From Aquirufa ecclesiirivi (GTDB taxonomy: Bacteria > Bacteroidota > Bacteroidia > Cytophagales > Spirosomataceae), in the NCBI RefSeq assembly GCF_011250515.1, contig NZ_JAANOP010000012.1, positions 1-58,562 of the forward strand: a DNA stretch of 58,562 nt, read 5' to 3'. Positions 7,695-15,661 of this stretch are shown here, piece after piece (the stretch's first letter is position 1; every line of letters starts with the position of its first letter). The notes below the pieces were generated by a model. The model was given only the letters and a program-made list of their open reading frames with translations, was not told the origin of the DNA and did no database searches. A program made the translations under genes and the position numbers.

Positions 7695-8399
7695 ATGAGC
7701 ACTTTTTTTAGCCAGAATTTACGATTCTTACGCAGCAAAATGTCGGAGAAAACTTCCCAAGAAAAACTGGCTGAAATCTTACAAATAAAAAAACCGACTT
7801 TAGGCTCTTATGAGTCTGGAAGAGCGGAACCAAAATATGCGGATTTGATCTTGCTGGCCAACTTTTTCGAGGTTGAAGTGGACGAATTACTCAAGGAAGA
7901 TTTAGCCAAAAGAATCCCAGGCTTATCCAACAAACCTAAGCTACGTATTTTAGCCACCACGGTTAACGGCGATAATGAGGAAAATATTGAGATGGTACCT
8001 GTGAAAGCTTTGGCAGGATATACTACCTCCTATGACGACCTAGAGTTTATCAAAGAATTACCGACTTTTCAAGTTCCATTTTTAACCAAAGACCGTAAAT
8101 ACCGTGTATTTCCGATCAAAGGGGATTCCATGCTACCTTTACAATCTGGCTCTTTGGTATTTGCCGAATACGTAGAAGATTGGAAAGACATCAAAGATGG
8201 CACCATCTGTATCGTAGTGACTCGCGAAGACGGGGTAGTGTTGAAAAAAGTCATCAACCACTTACAAGAGAAAAATGTATTGATCTTAAAGTCGACCAAC
8301 AAACTCTACGACCCCTATCCTATCCTAGGCACTGAAATCCAGGAAATCTGGAAGTTCGCTGGGTATTTCTACAATGAATTCCCTGAAACTAACGAATAA
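7695..8399 (+). CDS. XRE-family repressor with S24 (LexA-like) autocleavage domain
   Basis: Residues 6-68 form a Cro/CI helix-turn-helix (SQEKLAEILQIKKPTLGSYESGRAEPKYADLILLANFF region, cut here only as a description of residues 21-58). Residues 100-225 are a peptidase S24 domain: candidate Ala107-Gly108 cleavage site in KALAGYT, nucleophile Ser145 in GDSM, and the general-base Lys at 184 or 185 in VVLKKV. All parts needed for RecA-stimulated self-cleavage are therefore present. Bacteroidota often lack canonical LexA, and this protein is the natural candidate for its functional replacement at the divergent dinB-dnaE2 unit. tex follows after 26 bases on the same strand. Confidence 0.85.
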   Translation: MSTFFSQNLRFLRSKMSEKTSQEKLAEILQIKKPTLGSYESGRAEPKYADLILLANFFEVEVDELLKEDLAKRIPGLSNKPKLRILATTVNGDNEENIEMVPVKALAGYTTSYDDLEFIKELPTFQVPFLTKDRKYRVFPIKGDSMLPLQSGSLVFAEYVEDWKDIKDGTICIVVTREDGVVLKKVINHLQEKNVLILKSTNKLYDPYPILGTEIQEIWKFAGYFYNEFPETNE

Positions 8400-8425
8400 A
8401 TCAAGGCCTGTTTCTTATTTCTCTT

Positions 8426-10552
8426 ATGTCCATTCCTTTTCAAAAAATAGCCGCTAGCTTACAGCTAAGCGAAAATGCCGTTCGTAAAACCATTGCCCTG
8501 TTAGAAGAAGGTGCTACCATTCCCTTTATTGCCCGTTATCGAAAAGAGATGACGGGGAGTTTAGATGAGGTTCAAATCCGCGATATTCGGGATGCTATGG
8601 AGCTTTCCATGGAATTAGAAAAGCGCCGAGAAGCGATTTTGAAATCTTTAAAAGAGCTGAATAAACTTAGCCCTGAACTAGAAAGAGCTGTTCGTGCCGC
8701 GGAAACCTTGGCTAAACTGGAAGACCTGTACCTACCGTATAAGCCTAAACGTAAGACCCGTGCAATGGCCGCTCGAGAAAAAGGTTTACAGGAATTAGCC
8801 AATACCTTATTTCAGCAAAGGAATCTTTCGCCAGATGATTTAGCCGAGAAGTTTTTAGATGAAGAAAAAGGCGTCCTCTCTTTGGATGTCGCCTTAGCAG
8901 GTGCTCGGGATATTTTGGCTGAAGAAATGATGGAAAAAGCCGAAGCCCGAGAAGATGCGCGTCAGCTTTTTGCTCGAAAAACTCAGGTAAAATCCAAAGT
9001 CAGCAAAGGCAAACAAGAAGTCGGCATTAAATACAAAGATTATTTTGATTGGTCAGAGTCCTTAGCCCAAGCACCTTCCCACCGAGTATTAGCCTTATTT
9101 CGCGGGGAAAATGAGGGCATTTTGACACTATCATTAGAAGGACCTGACAAAGATGTATTAGACCGATTGGGTCGCCGATTCCTAACGGGTCGTAATGCTT
9201 GTGCTGATCAGGTGGAATTAGCCATACAAGATGGCTACAAAAGACTCTTGCAACCAGCCATGGAAACAGAAATGCGAGCAGAGGCCAAAAAACGAGCCGA
9301 TGAAGAAGCGATTCGGGTATTTGCCGAAAATGTTCGTCAATTACTGTTGGCCGCTCCATTGGGACAAAAGCGCATCCTTTCCTTAGATCCAGGATTTAGA
9401 ACAGGTTGCAAACTGGTCTATTTAGACGAACAAGGTAATCTGATTGAGAATACCACCATTTACCCACATACAGGACCAGGTCTGGCACAAGAAGCCGAGC
9501 AAACGCTACGTTCTTGGGTGAAGAAATACCACATAGAAGCCATCGCCATTGGTAATGGTACAGCAGGAAGAGAGAGTGAAAGTTTTGTGAAAAATCTCCG
9601 ACTAGAAGGTATCAGCATCATTATGGTGAATGAAAGTGGAGCGTCCATCTATTCTGCTTCGGATGTGGCTCGAGAAGAGTTTCCCGATAAAGACATTACC
9701 GTTCGTGGAGCGGTGTCCATTGGTCGCCGACTCATGGATCCTTTAGCCGAATTAGTGAAGATTGACCCTAAGTCGATCGGCGTAGGGCAATACCAACATG
9801 ATGTAGACCAAAAGAAATTACAGGCATCTTTGGATGATACGGTCATTTCATGTGTTAACTCGGTAGGCGTTGAGTTGAATACCGCTTCCAAACAAATCCT
9901 ATCCTATATTTCTGGCTTAGGACCGCAGTTAGCCCAAAATATCATGGATTACCGACAAAAAAATGGCCCTTTCTTACGTCGATCTGATCTAAAGAAAGTT
10001 CCTCGTTTAGGGGAAAAAGCCTTTGAACAAGCCGCCGCATTTTTACGTATTCGAAAAGCGAGTAATCCTTTGGATGCCAGTGCTGTGCATCCTGAACGTT
10101 ATGCCATTGTAGAGCAAATGGCCAAGGATTTACAATGTAAAGTGGCTGATCTTCTTCAAAATGAAGCCTTACGAAAGCAAATACAAATAAGTAAATACGT
10201 AAGTGCTGAAGTAGGAATCCCTACCCTGACCGATATCGTTCAGGAATTGGCTAAACCCGGTCGTGATCCTAGAGAGCAGTTTGAGGCTTTTGAATTTACG
10301 GAGGGGGTAAACTCCATTAAGGATTTACGTGTAGGAATGAAGCTAGCAGGTATTGTGACCAACATCACCAATTTTGGTGCTTTTGTGGATATTGGAGTAC
10401 ATCAAGATGGCTTAGTGCATGTAAGCCAACTGGCCGACAAATTCGTTAAAGACCCGAATGAAGTGGTGAAAGTCCAGCAAAAAGTACTAGTCACTGTCAC
10501 TGAAGTAGATGAAGCTCGCAAGCGAATAGCCCTAAGCATGAAAGCTCACTAA
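8426..10552 (+). CDS. tex: Tex-family transcription accessory / RNA-binding protein
   Basis: 708 residues with the full Tex architecture: N-terminal helical region (1-190), YqgF/RNase-H-like core near 310-450 (ILSLDPGFRTGCKL, VNESGASIYSASDVA), tandem helix-hairpin-helix around 475-560 (GPQLAQNIMDYRQKNGPF, PRLGEKAFEQAAAFL) and a C-terminal S1 RNA-binding domain from about 630 (GIVTNITNFGAFVDIGVHQDG). A bacterial homologue of yeast Spt6 that binds nucleic acid and RNA polymerase. Its 26-base distance from the S24 repressor suggests cotranscription. It converges on the metal operon, with a palindromic element between. Confidence 0.95.
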   Translation: MSIPFQKIAASLQLSENAVRKTIALLEEGATIPFIARYRKEMTGSLDEVQIRDIRDAMELSMELEKRREAILKSLKELNKLSPELERAVRAAETLAKLEDLYLPYKPKRKTRAMAAREKGLQELANTLFQQRNLSPDDLAEKFLDEEKGVLSLDVALAGARDILAEEMMEKAEAREDARQLFARKTQVKSKVSKGKQEVGIKYKDYFDWSESLAQAPSHRVLALFRGENEGILTLSLEGPDKDVLDRLGRRFLTGRNACADQVELAIQDGYKRLLQPAMETEMRAEAKKRADEEAIRVFAENVRQLLLAAPLGQKRILSLDPGFRTGCKLVYLDEQGNLIENTTIYPHTGPGLAQEAEQTLRSWVKKYHIEAIAIGNGTAGRESESFVKNLRLEGISIIMVNESGASIYSASDVAREEFPDKDITVRGAVSIGRRLMDPLAELVKIDPKSIGVGQYQHDVDQKKLQASLDDTVISCVNSVGVELNTASKQILSYISGLGPQLAQNIMDYRQKNGPFLRRSDLKKVPRLGEKAFEQAAAFLRIRKASNPLDASAVHPERYAIVEQMAKDLQCKVADLLQNEALRKQIQISKYVSAEVGIPTLTDIVQELAKPGRDPREQFEAFEFTEGVNSIKDLRVGMKLAGIVTNITNFGAFVDIGVHQDGLVHVSQLADKFVKDPNEVVKVQQKVLVTVTEVDEARKRIALSMKAH

Positions 10553-10601
10553 TCCAACGTTATCAAGTTATTGGACAACAAAATTGTGTTGAAAAACGTT
10601 A

Positions 10602-10657
10602 CAACGCTCAACGCTGTCAAGGTTTGGAACCTTGCCAGCGTTAGAAAAAGAGCGTTG
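10602..10657. terminator. Imperfect palindromic element between convergent tex and HMA genes
   Basis: AACGCTGTCAAGGTT (10610-10624), loop TGG, AACCTTGCCAGCGTT (10628-10642): 14 of 15 pairs. Outer arms CAACGCT (10602-10608) and AGCGTTG (10651-10657) can extend the structure around an unpaired stretch. A T-run follows at about 10665. It could stop transcription from both sides, or be one copy of a dispersed palindromic repeat; no second copy is in the window. Confidence 0.6.
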
Positions 10658-10678
10658 ATGTTGAGTTTTTTACCTGAA

Positions 10679-11017
10679 TTAATGAGCCATAGTAGCAGCA
10701 CCTTTCTTGCAGCAAGAAGGTAGTTTCTCGTAACTCTTGCTATCAGCTACAACTTCATCGGCATCATATCCCACTTCAGCAATGGCTCGCTTGATAGCTG
10801 CCACATCTGTCTTTTTAGGATTGTATTCTACCGAAATAGTCTTGTCTTTCAAGTCCAAGTCTGATTTAGAAATTCCCTTGCTCAAAGCTAAATTCTTCTC
10901 GATGCGCTCTTTGCACATTTCACATATGGCCGAGGTTTTGATTTTAACCGTTTGTTTTGGCCCCGCCAAGGTTGCAAAAGGCAAAGCCAAAAGGGCCGCT
11001 AAAACTAGTTTTTTCAT
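10679..11017 (-). CDS. Secreted heavy-metal-associated (HMA) domain protein
   Basis: 112 residues with an N-terminal signal peptide (MKKLVLAALLALPFATLAG) and one HMA ferredoxin-like domain. The metal site is the loop AICEMCKERIE with Cys32 and Cys35; a Cys102-Cys103 pair and a final His near the C-terminus could add ligands. Likely a periplasmic metallochaperone, copper being the usual metal for this fold. Its ATG shares one base with the stop of the upstream HMBD gene (TAATG), so they are translated together. Last gene of the operon running from 13940 down to here. Confidence 0.88.
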   Translation of the reverse strand: MKKLVLAALLALPFATLAGPKQTVKIKTSAICEMCKERIEKNLALSKGISKSDLDLKDKTISVEYNPKKTDVAAIKRAIAEVGYDADEVVADSKSYEKLPSCCKKGAATMAH

Positions 11018-11235
11018 TAGGCTGCTTTTTTAACTGCTTTTAATTCCATGGTGCAAGCTGGACATTTCCCTTTTTTAGCGTAGGTCTTGTTTCCCTCACA
11101 TTTCATCGGACATTGATATACTTCTTTCTTATCCGCACCCGCTTTGCTGGTGTCGTGCTTATGCTCTTGCTTTTCTTGTGCCATCAAGCCATATGTTCCC
11201 AACATAAGACCTGCCATCATGATTACATTTTTCAT
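11017..11235 (-). CDS. Small secreted heavy-metal-binding-domain (HMBD) protein
   Basis: 72 residues: signal peptide to about residue 19 (GLMAQ), a His/Lys/Asp-rich linker (KQEHKHDTSKAGADKK), then the short zinc-ribbon-like domain YQCPMKCEGNKTYAKKGKCPACTMEL, named here by its Cys-Pro-Met and Cys-Pro-x-Cys-x-Met ends (residues 40-65). This domain occurs in copper/silver efflux adaptors and stand-alone periplasmic peptides. Eleven bases separate it from the TonB receptor upstream and it is coupled to the HMA gene downstream. A role in binding the metal handled by the receptor is inferred from linkage. Confidence 0.85.
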   Translation of the reverse strand: MKNVIMMAGLMLGTYGLMAQEKQEHKHDTSKAGADKKEVYQCPMKCEGNKTYAKKGKCPACTMELKAVKKAA

Positions 11236-11246
11236 TGTTTTTCTAT

Positions 11247-13481
11247 TTATTGAATTTTATAACGCATTCCTGTATAAATCATCCGACCTACAATAGGCCC
11301 CCACACCATGGTAGCATCAAACCCTCGACTAAAAGGATCTTTGGCCGACATAATCGGATTCGGTTGAGTAAAATTAAACAGATTTTCAGCACCTACATAC
11401 ATTTCCCACTTTTTGAATTGGCGAGTGACTTGTGCATATACCGTGGAAAAAGCTGTCGCCGTCAATGTTGGACTACCCACATCATGTATATGAGCTAAAC
11501 TTCCGTTCGGAATTCTTCGGCTACCATTCCATTGCCAAGTCAAATCGTACTTCCACTTCTCATATGGTGTGGAATAGGCTATGTTAACCAATACCCGATC
11601 CTTATTCAAATAGGCCTTAGATAAGCGATTTAAGGTCCCTTTCAAAGTCAAATAATCAGCCTGAACATCTTGGTAGCGGTAAGCTGCCTTCAACTCCAAA
11701 CGTTTCGCAGGACTATAATTTAATTCTGCCTGCCAACTGTTTGCAAATGATACTCCTGGATTAGTATACATACGAATCTCACCCCCATTCTCCATATCCA
11801 CCATCCATTGCTTTTCAAAATCCGTACGGAAAGCATCCAACACTAGACTTCCTTTTCTTGTCCCAATTTGAAAATTCTTCGTCAAAGTAGCCCCAAAATT
11901 CCATGCTTTTTCCATAGGATTCTGGTCTCCTAAAACGACCAATCTCCTACCATTAGCTAGAAAACCCATGTTCTCTGCCAAAGGATTCACCCGTCGCCAG
12001 CCCTTTCCTGCTGATAATCGCACGATCCAATCTTCTGCCGCATCCCACTTCAAATGCCATCTTGGAACCCATTGCGCACCAAATTGATTGTGCCAATCAA
12101 TCCGATTACCCAACACCATCGTTAGGTGATTAGGTACCGTCCACGTGTATTCAAAAAATGCACCCGGTACTATCTCCGTTCGAGCAAAAGATGAGTCAAT
12201 GTAACGCTCTTGGTAGGAATCATATAAAAAACTAGCTCCTGCTTTCCAGCTATGATTGGTATTATCAAAGATGGATTGATAAATCAAATTGGCATACATG
12301 CTTTGCTCTCTGCCCACATAATTTTTGAAGGCAAAATAGGAGTCATTTTGATGCTGAGCCGTATTCAAAATCAAACCTAATCCTTGATAAGGTTTATCCG
12401 GGAATAATCGGGCAATTTTGGCAAAGGTCTCAAATCGTGAGGTATTACTTCCAAATCCATATACTAAAAAACGATTAGACGTATTTTCATCAAAGTTATT
12501 TTGACCTGCCAAACGGTTTTCATATAAATACGAAGCCCCCCATTGAACCATCCAACGATCCGTAGAATACTTCCAACGATTCAGTACATTCCATAAGTCG
12601 AAAAGCGGCAAATCCATAAACCCGTCTTTATTTCCGTCCAAACGAGCTGCTTGCTTCGAATAATGTGTAAAAAGTCCGGTGGACAATCTCGAGTTGAATT
12701 TATGTGCCCCTTGTTGATTGATCTCAAAACGACCTTGTGAGTTGGTATACACATTCAAAAAATACTTTTCTGATGTATCTGGCTTGGCTAATTCCACATT
12801 AATTCCTCCGGTAATCGACTCATAACCATTAACTACGGAGCTTTGACCTTTCGCCAAATCAATGGATTTAATCCAAGTACCCGGTAAATAATTCAAGCCA
12901 TAGGTGGTTTTTAATCCGCGAATGGAGGGAATATTTTCCACATTCGTTTGCACGTAAGTACCTGATAATCCTAGCAATTGAATCTGCTTGGCACCAGTTA
13001 CAGCATCCGCAAAGCTGACGGATACAGACGCATTGGTTTCAAAGCTTTCCGATAAATTACAACAGGCAGCTTTGGCCAATGTCTTCATCGTTAAGATTTC
13101 TGTATGAAGCGTCGCTACATCATCATGATTTCCTGGTGCGGCAACAACGCGTACTTCATTCAGCTCTTTGTTTGCCGCTTTTAAATGAACATGTAAAAAT
13201 TGATTGTTTTCTACAAAAATGGAATCACTAATAAACCCTGTTGAGCTAAAAAGCATCCAACCTATTTTACCTTGTACATCCAAGGAAAAGGCCCCTTTAA
13301 CATCAGTTAAAGTTCCTTTTTTAATAGGTCTAAAATAAACGGAAGCACCCACTAGGTCCTCCATATTTCCTTGAGCATCTAAGCTCATAACTCGGCCTTG
13401 AACCACTTGTCCAAAGCTATAGGGCAATGCTACCGTGAAGGTAAAAAGCAATCCCAACAATATAATTCGGTGAATTGACAT
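11247..13481 (-). CDS. TonB-dependent receptor with carboxypeptidase-like N-domain, probably metal-linked
   Basis: 744 residues. Signal peptide (1-24), an N-terminal CarboxypepD-reg-like domain (VVQGRVMSLD to about 110), plug domain (LAKAACCNLSESFETN, AKQIQLLGLSGTYVQTNVENIPSIRG, then YESITGGINVEL) and a 22-strand barrel ending in an aromatic-rich strand. The Cys-Cys pair in the plug is characteristic of a Bacteroidota receptor group often found beside HMA and HMBD genes. It imports or captures a substrate across the outer membrane using TonB energy; copper or another soft metal is suggested by the operon, not shown by the sequence. Confidence 0.88.
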   Translation of the reverse strand: MSIHRIILLGLLFTFTVALPYSFGQVVQGRVMSLDAQGNMEDLVGASVYFRPIKKGTLTDVKGAFSLDVQGKIGWMLFSSTGFISDSIFVENNQFLHVHLKAANKELNEVRVVAAPGNHDDVATLHTEILTMKTLAKAACCNLSESFETNASVSVSFADAVTGAKQIQLLGLSGTYVQTNVENIPSIRGLKTTYGLNYLPGTWIKSIDLAKGQSSVVNGYESITGGINVELAKPDTSEKYFLNVYTNSQGRFEINQQGAHKFNSRLSTGLFTHYSKQAARLDGNKDGFMDLPLFDLWNVLNRWKYSTDRWMVQWGASYLYENRLAGQNNFDENTSNRFLVYGFGSNTSRFETFAKIARLFPDKPYQGLGLILNTAQHQNDSYFAFKNYVGREQSMYANLIYQSIFDNTNHSWKAGASFLYDSYQERYIDSSFARTEIVPGAFFEYTWTVPNHLTMVLGNRIDWHNQFGAQWVPRWHLKWDAAEDWIVRLSAGKGWRRVNPLAENMGFLANGRRLVVLGDQNPMEKAWNFGATLTKNFQIGTRKGSLVLDAFRTDFEKQWMVDMENGGEIRMYTNPGVSFANSWQAELNYSPAKRLELKAAYRYQDVQADYLTLKGTLNRLSKAYLNKDRVLVNIAYSTPYEKWKYDLTWQWNGSRRIPNGSLAHIHDVGSPTLTATAFSTVYAQVTRQFKKWEMYVGAENLFNFTQPNPIMSAKDPFSRGFDATMVWGPIVGRMIYTGMRYKIQ

Positions 13482-13529
13482 AAGATTACAATAAGAATGA
13501 GAAAAAATTCAATCTGAATTTTAGCCCAA

Positions 13530-13940
13530 TCAAATATTGTAACGCTGTATAAAAGCCAGTCGCTCCTGCAGCGGCTTTAAATAAGTTAATTCTTGAAGTG
13601 GCTCATCCTGATCAGTGCCAACTAACGTAGCTTGATTGGAAAACGCTGGAACGAACACCTCCGAACAAAGCTGTGTTTGATCTAGGGTATTTTGAACCTT
13701 TTTGATTTGCTGATCAAAACTAAATTTGACCTGAATATGGGCATATTCATAACAAGCTGCCCGAGAAATACTTGTTTCTTTGGATGAGGAAGAAGATTGG
13801 GGAGACGACGGAGCGGACCAAGTCAGCTTCTTTTTTCCTGTAATCAAACAATCTGAGATACGGTAAGCAAAGCCCACATGACCTATCAAAAGCCATGCCG
13901 ACAAGAGCACCAAGAAAAAACGTTGACTAGCGCTTTTCAT
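13530..13940 (-). CDS. Small secreted protein, first gene of the metal operon (HYC_CC_PP-like?)
   Basis: 136 residues from the ATG at 13940, with a signal peptide (about 1-24, LIGHVGFAY). The remainder has a Ser/Pro-rich stretch (SSPQSSSSSK), three scattered Cys and no recognisable enzyme motif. Proteins of the HYC_CC_PP group, small secreted Cys-containing proteins, commonly precede such TonB receptors, and the position fits, although the His-Tyr-Cys signature is replaced by ISDC here. A start at 13973 is possible in frame but would lie upstream of the TAAATTTG promoter element, so 13940 is preferred. Confidence 0.65.
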   Translation of the reverse strand: MKSASQRFFLVLLSAWLLIGHVGFAYRISDCLITGKKKLTWSAPSSPQSSSSSKETSISRAACYEYAHIQVKFSFDQQIKKVQNTLDQTQLCSEVFVPAFSNQATLVGTDQDEPLQELTYLKPLQERLAFIQRYNI

Positions 13941-13960
13941 CAAATTCTGTTTGAAACAAC

Positions 13961-13968
13961 CAAATTTA
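13961..13968 (-). promoter_or_regulatory. -7 promoter element for the metal operon
   Basis: On the minus strand this reads TAAATTTG, an exact match to TAnnTTTG, 20 bases upstream of the ATG at 13940. No good TTG is seen at the -33 distance. It would drive the four-gene operon and places the +1 a few bases before the start codon, giving a very short leader. Confidence 0.45.
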
Positions 13969-13993
13969 CACATTAATTAAATATATTAGCTTA

Positions 13994-15655
13994 ATGTCTT
14001 GCATTAAACCGCTGTATCTCCTTGTTTTTATCAGTTTACTGTTAACCTGCACCCAGACTTTGGCTCAGAATGACAGCTACCGATACCTCATTTTATTTAA
14101 AGACAAAGCTAACTCTCCATATTCTTTATCTCAACCTGATAAATTCCTTAGCACTCGATCGATAGAACGTAGAAGGAAATTTAAGATTGCCTTACAAGAA
14201 CAAGACTTACCTGTAAACCCCGAATATCTCATAAACGTTCAAAAAAGCGGTGCCAAAATAGTATTTCCATTAAAATGGATCAATGGTGCTCTCATTCAAC
14301 AAAAGCCCAAAGATTTGGCTAAGACCTTAAGCCAGGCTGGCGTCAAAGGTTTATATTATGCTTACCCCATTGATTCCAGTTCTAGTTTTCAGATTTTAAA
14401 GAAAAAACCTAAACTCCCCGAATTAGCCCAAGCATCCATCACCTTGGCTGATAGTTTAGATTATGGAAATTCCAGCACACAGATTAGTCAATTGGGGGTT
14501 AATAACATGCATCTGAAGGGTTTTCATGGTGAGGGCGTCCTAATTACCTTGTTGGACGAAGGCTTCTTAAATGCCAACAATACCCCTTATCTTCAAAAAG
14601 CTTTTACCGAAAAAAGAATCATCGCCACCCTAACGACAACGCCTGGTTTGACCGACGTATATAGTCGAGGTTCACATGGAACGCATGTCTTGAGTACTAT
14701 TGCTGGATATACGCCTGGAAAATTGATTGGCACTGCTTATCAAGCCCAGTTAGCACTAGCCCAAACCGAAGAAGGAGGCACAGAAAAAATAGTGGAAGAG
14801 GTCAACTGGCTTCGAGGAGCTGAATGGGCAGATAGTTTAGGAACCGACATCATTAGTTCTTCTCTAGGCTACACCGTATTTGATCTTAAATTAAGCAATC
14901 ATACCTATGCCGAAATGAATGGCAAAACGGCCTTAAGCAGTAAAGCGGCGGCTTGGGCAGCGCAAAGGGGCATCATTTGCACCATTTCAGCTGGGAATGA
15001 TGGGGCGGCGGCTTGGAAATATATAGCGTCTCCTGCCGATGCCGACTCCATTTTAGCCGTGGCTGCGGTTGATAAATCCATGCTTCGAGCTAATTTTAGC
15101 TCTTGGGGACCTAGTTCCGATGGACGAATTAAACCGGATGTGGCCGCCATGGGTCAATCAACCGTTATAGGTACCTACTTAGGAACGTTTAGCACCTCCA
15201 ATGGAACATCCTTTGCAGCTCCCCTTATAGCAGGATTGGTTGCAGGAACGCTTCAAGCTAACCCCACCAAATCTCCATGGCAAATAATGAATGCCATAAG
15301 GCAGTCAGGCCATCAAAGTAACAATCCCGACAATTCTTTGGGATATGGAGTTCCCAATTTTAACCGAATCGATAAACTATTAAATCCCATTCTAAGTACT
15401 GCTGCTTTGGAAAAGCCGAAGATTCGAATCTATCCCAATGTGCTGTCCTTAGGAGAAGCTATTCATTTAGATCGAGAACTAGCTACGGAGATCAAAGTGG
15501 AGCTAATTAGTAATTGGGGCGCTGTTATTCATGAATTTGTATGGACCAATACCCAACAAGATTTTTATCCCCCTCCCCTCGTTTCTGGCAAATATTATTT
15601 TAGATTTACGGACAAAATCACCCAGCAAGTGATTCCTTTTTATTTTTCAAACTAA
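13994..15655 (+). CDS. Secreted subtilisin-like (S8) serine protease
   Basis: 553 residues: signal peptide (1-24), propeptide-like segment with FLSTRSIERRRK, then a subtilase domain with the complete catalytic set, Asp188 (ITLLDEG), His228 (GSHGTH), oxyanion Asn335 (SAGNDG) and Ser406 (NGTSFAAP). The end, from about 475 (IRIYPN to VSGKYYFRFT), looks like a type IX secretion C-terminal sorting domain, suggesting export through the Por system and possible anchoring. Divergent from the metal operon and followed 6 bases later by an acyltransferase gene. Confidence 0.92.
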   Translation: MSCIKPLYLLVFISLLLTCTQTLAQNDSYRYLILFKDKANSPYSLSQPDKFLSTRSIERRRKFKIALQEQDLPVNPEYLINVQKSGAKIVFPLKWINGALIQQKPKDLAKTLSQAGVKGLYYAYPIDSSSSFQILKKKPKLPELAQASITLADSLDYGNSSTQISQLGVNNMHLKGFHGEGVLITLLDEGFLNANNTPYLQKAFTEKRIIATLTTTPGLTDVYSRGSHGTHVLSTIAGYTPGKLIGTAYQAQLALAQTEEGGTEKIVEEVNWLRGAEWADSLGTDIISSSLGYTVFDLKLSNHTYAEMNGKTALSSKAAAWAAQRGIICTISAGNDGAAAWKYIASPADADSILAVAAVDKSMLRANFSSWGPSSDGRIKPDVAAMGQSTVIGTYLGTFSTSNGTSFAAPLIAGLVAGTLQANPTKSPWQIMNAIRQSGHQSNNPDNSLGYGVPNFNRIDKLLNPILSTAALEKPKIRIYPNVLSLGEAIHLDRELATEIKVELISNWGAVIHEFVWTNTQQDFYPPPLVSGKYYFRFTDKITQQVIPFYFSN

Positions 15656-15661
15656 ACCTAC

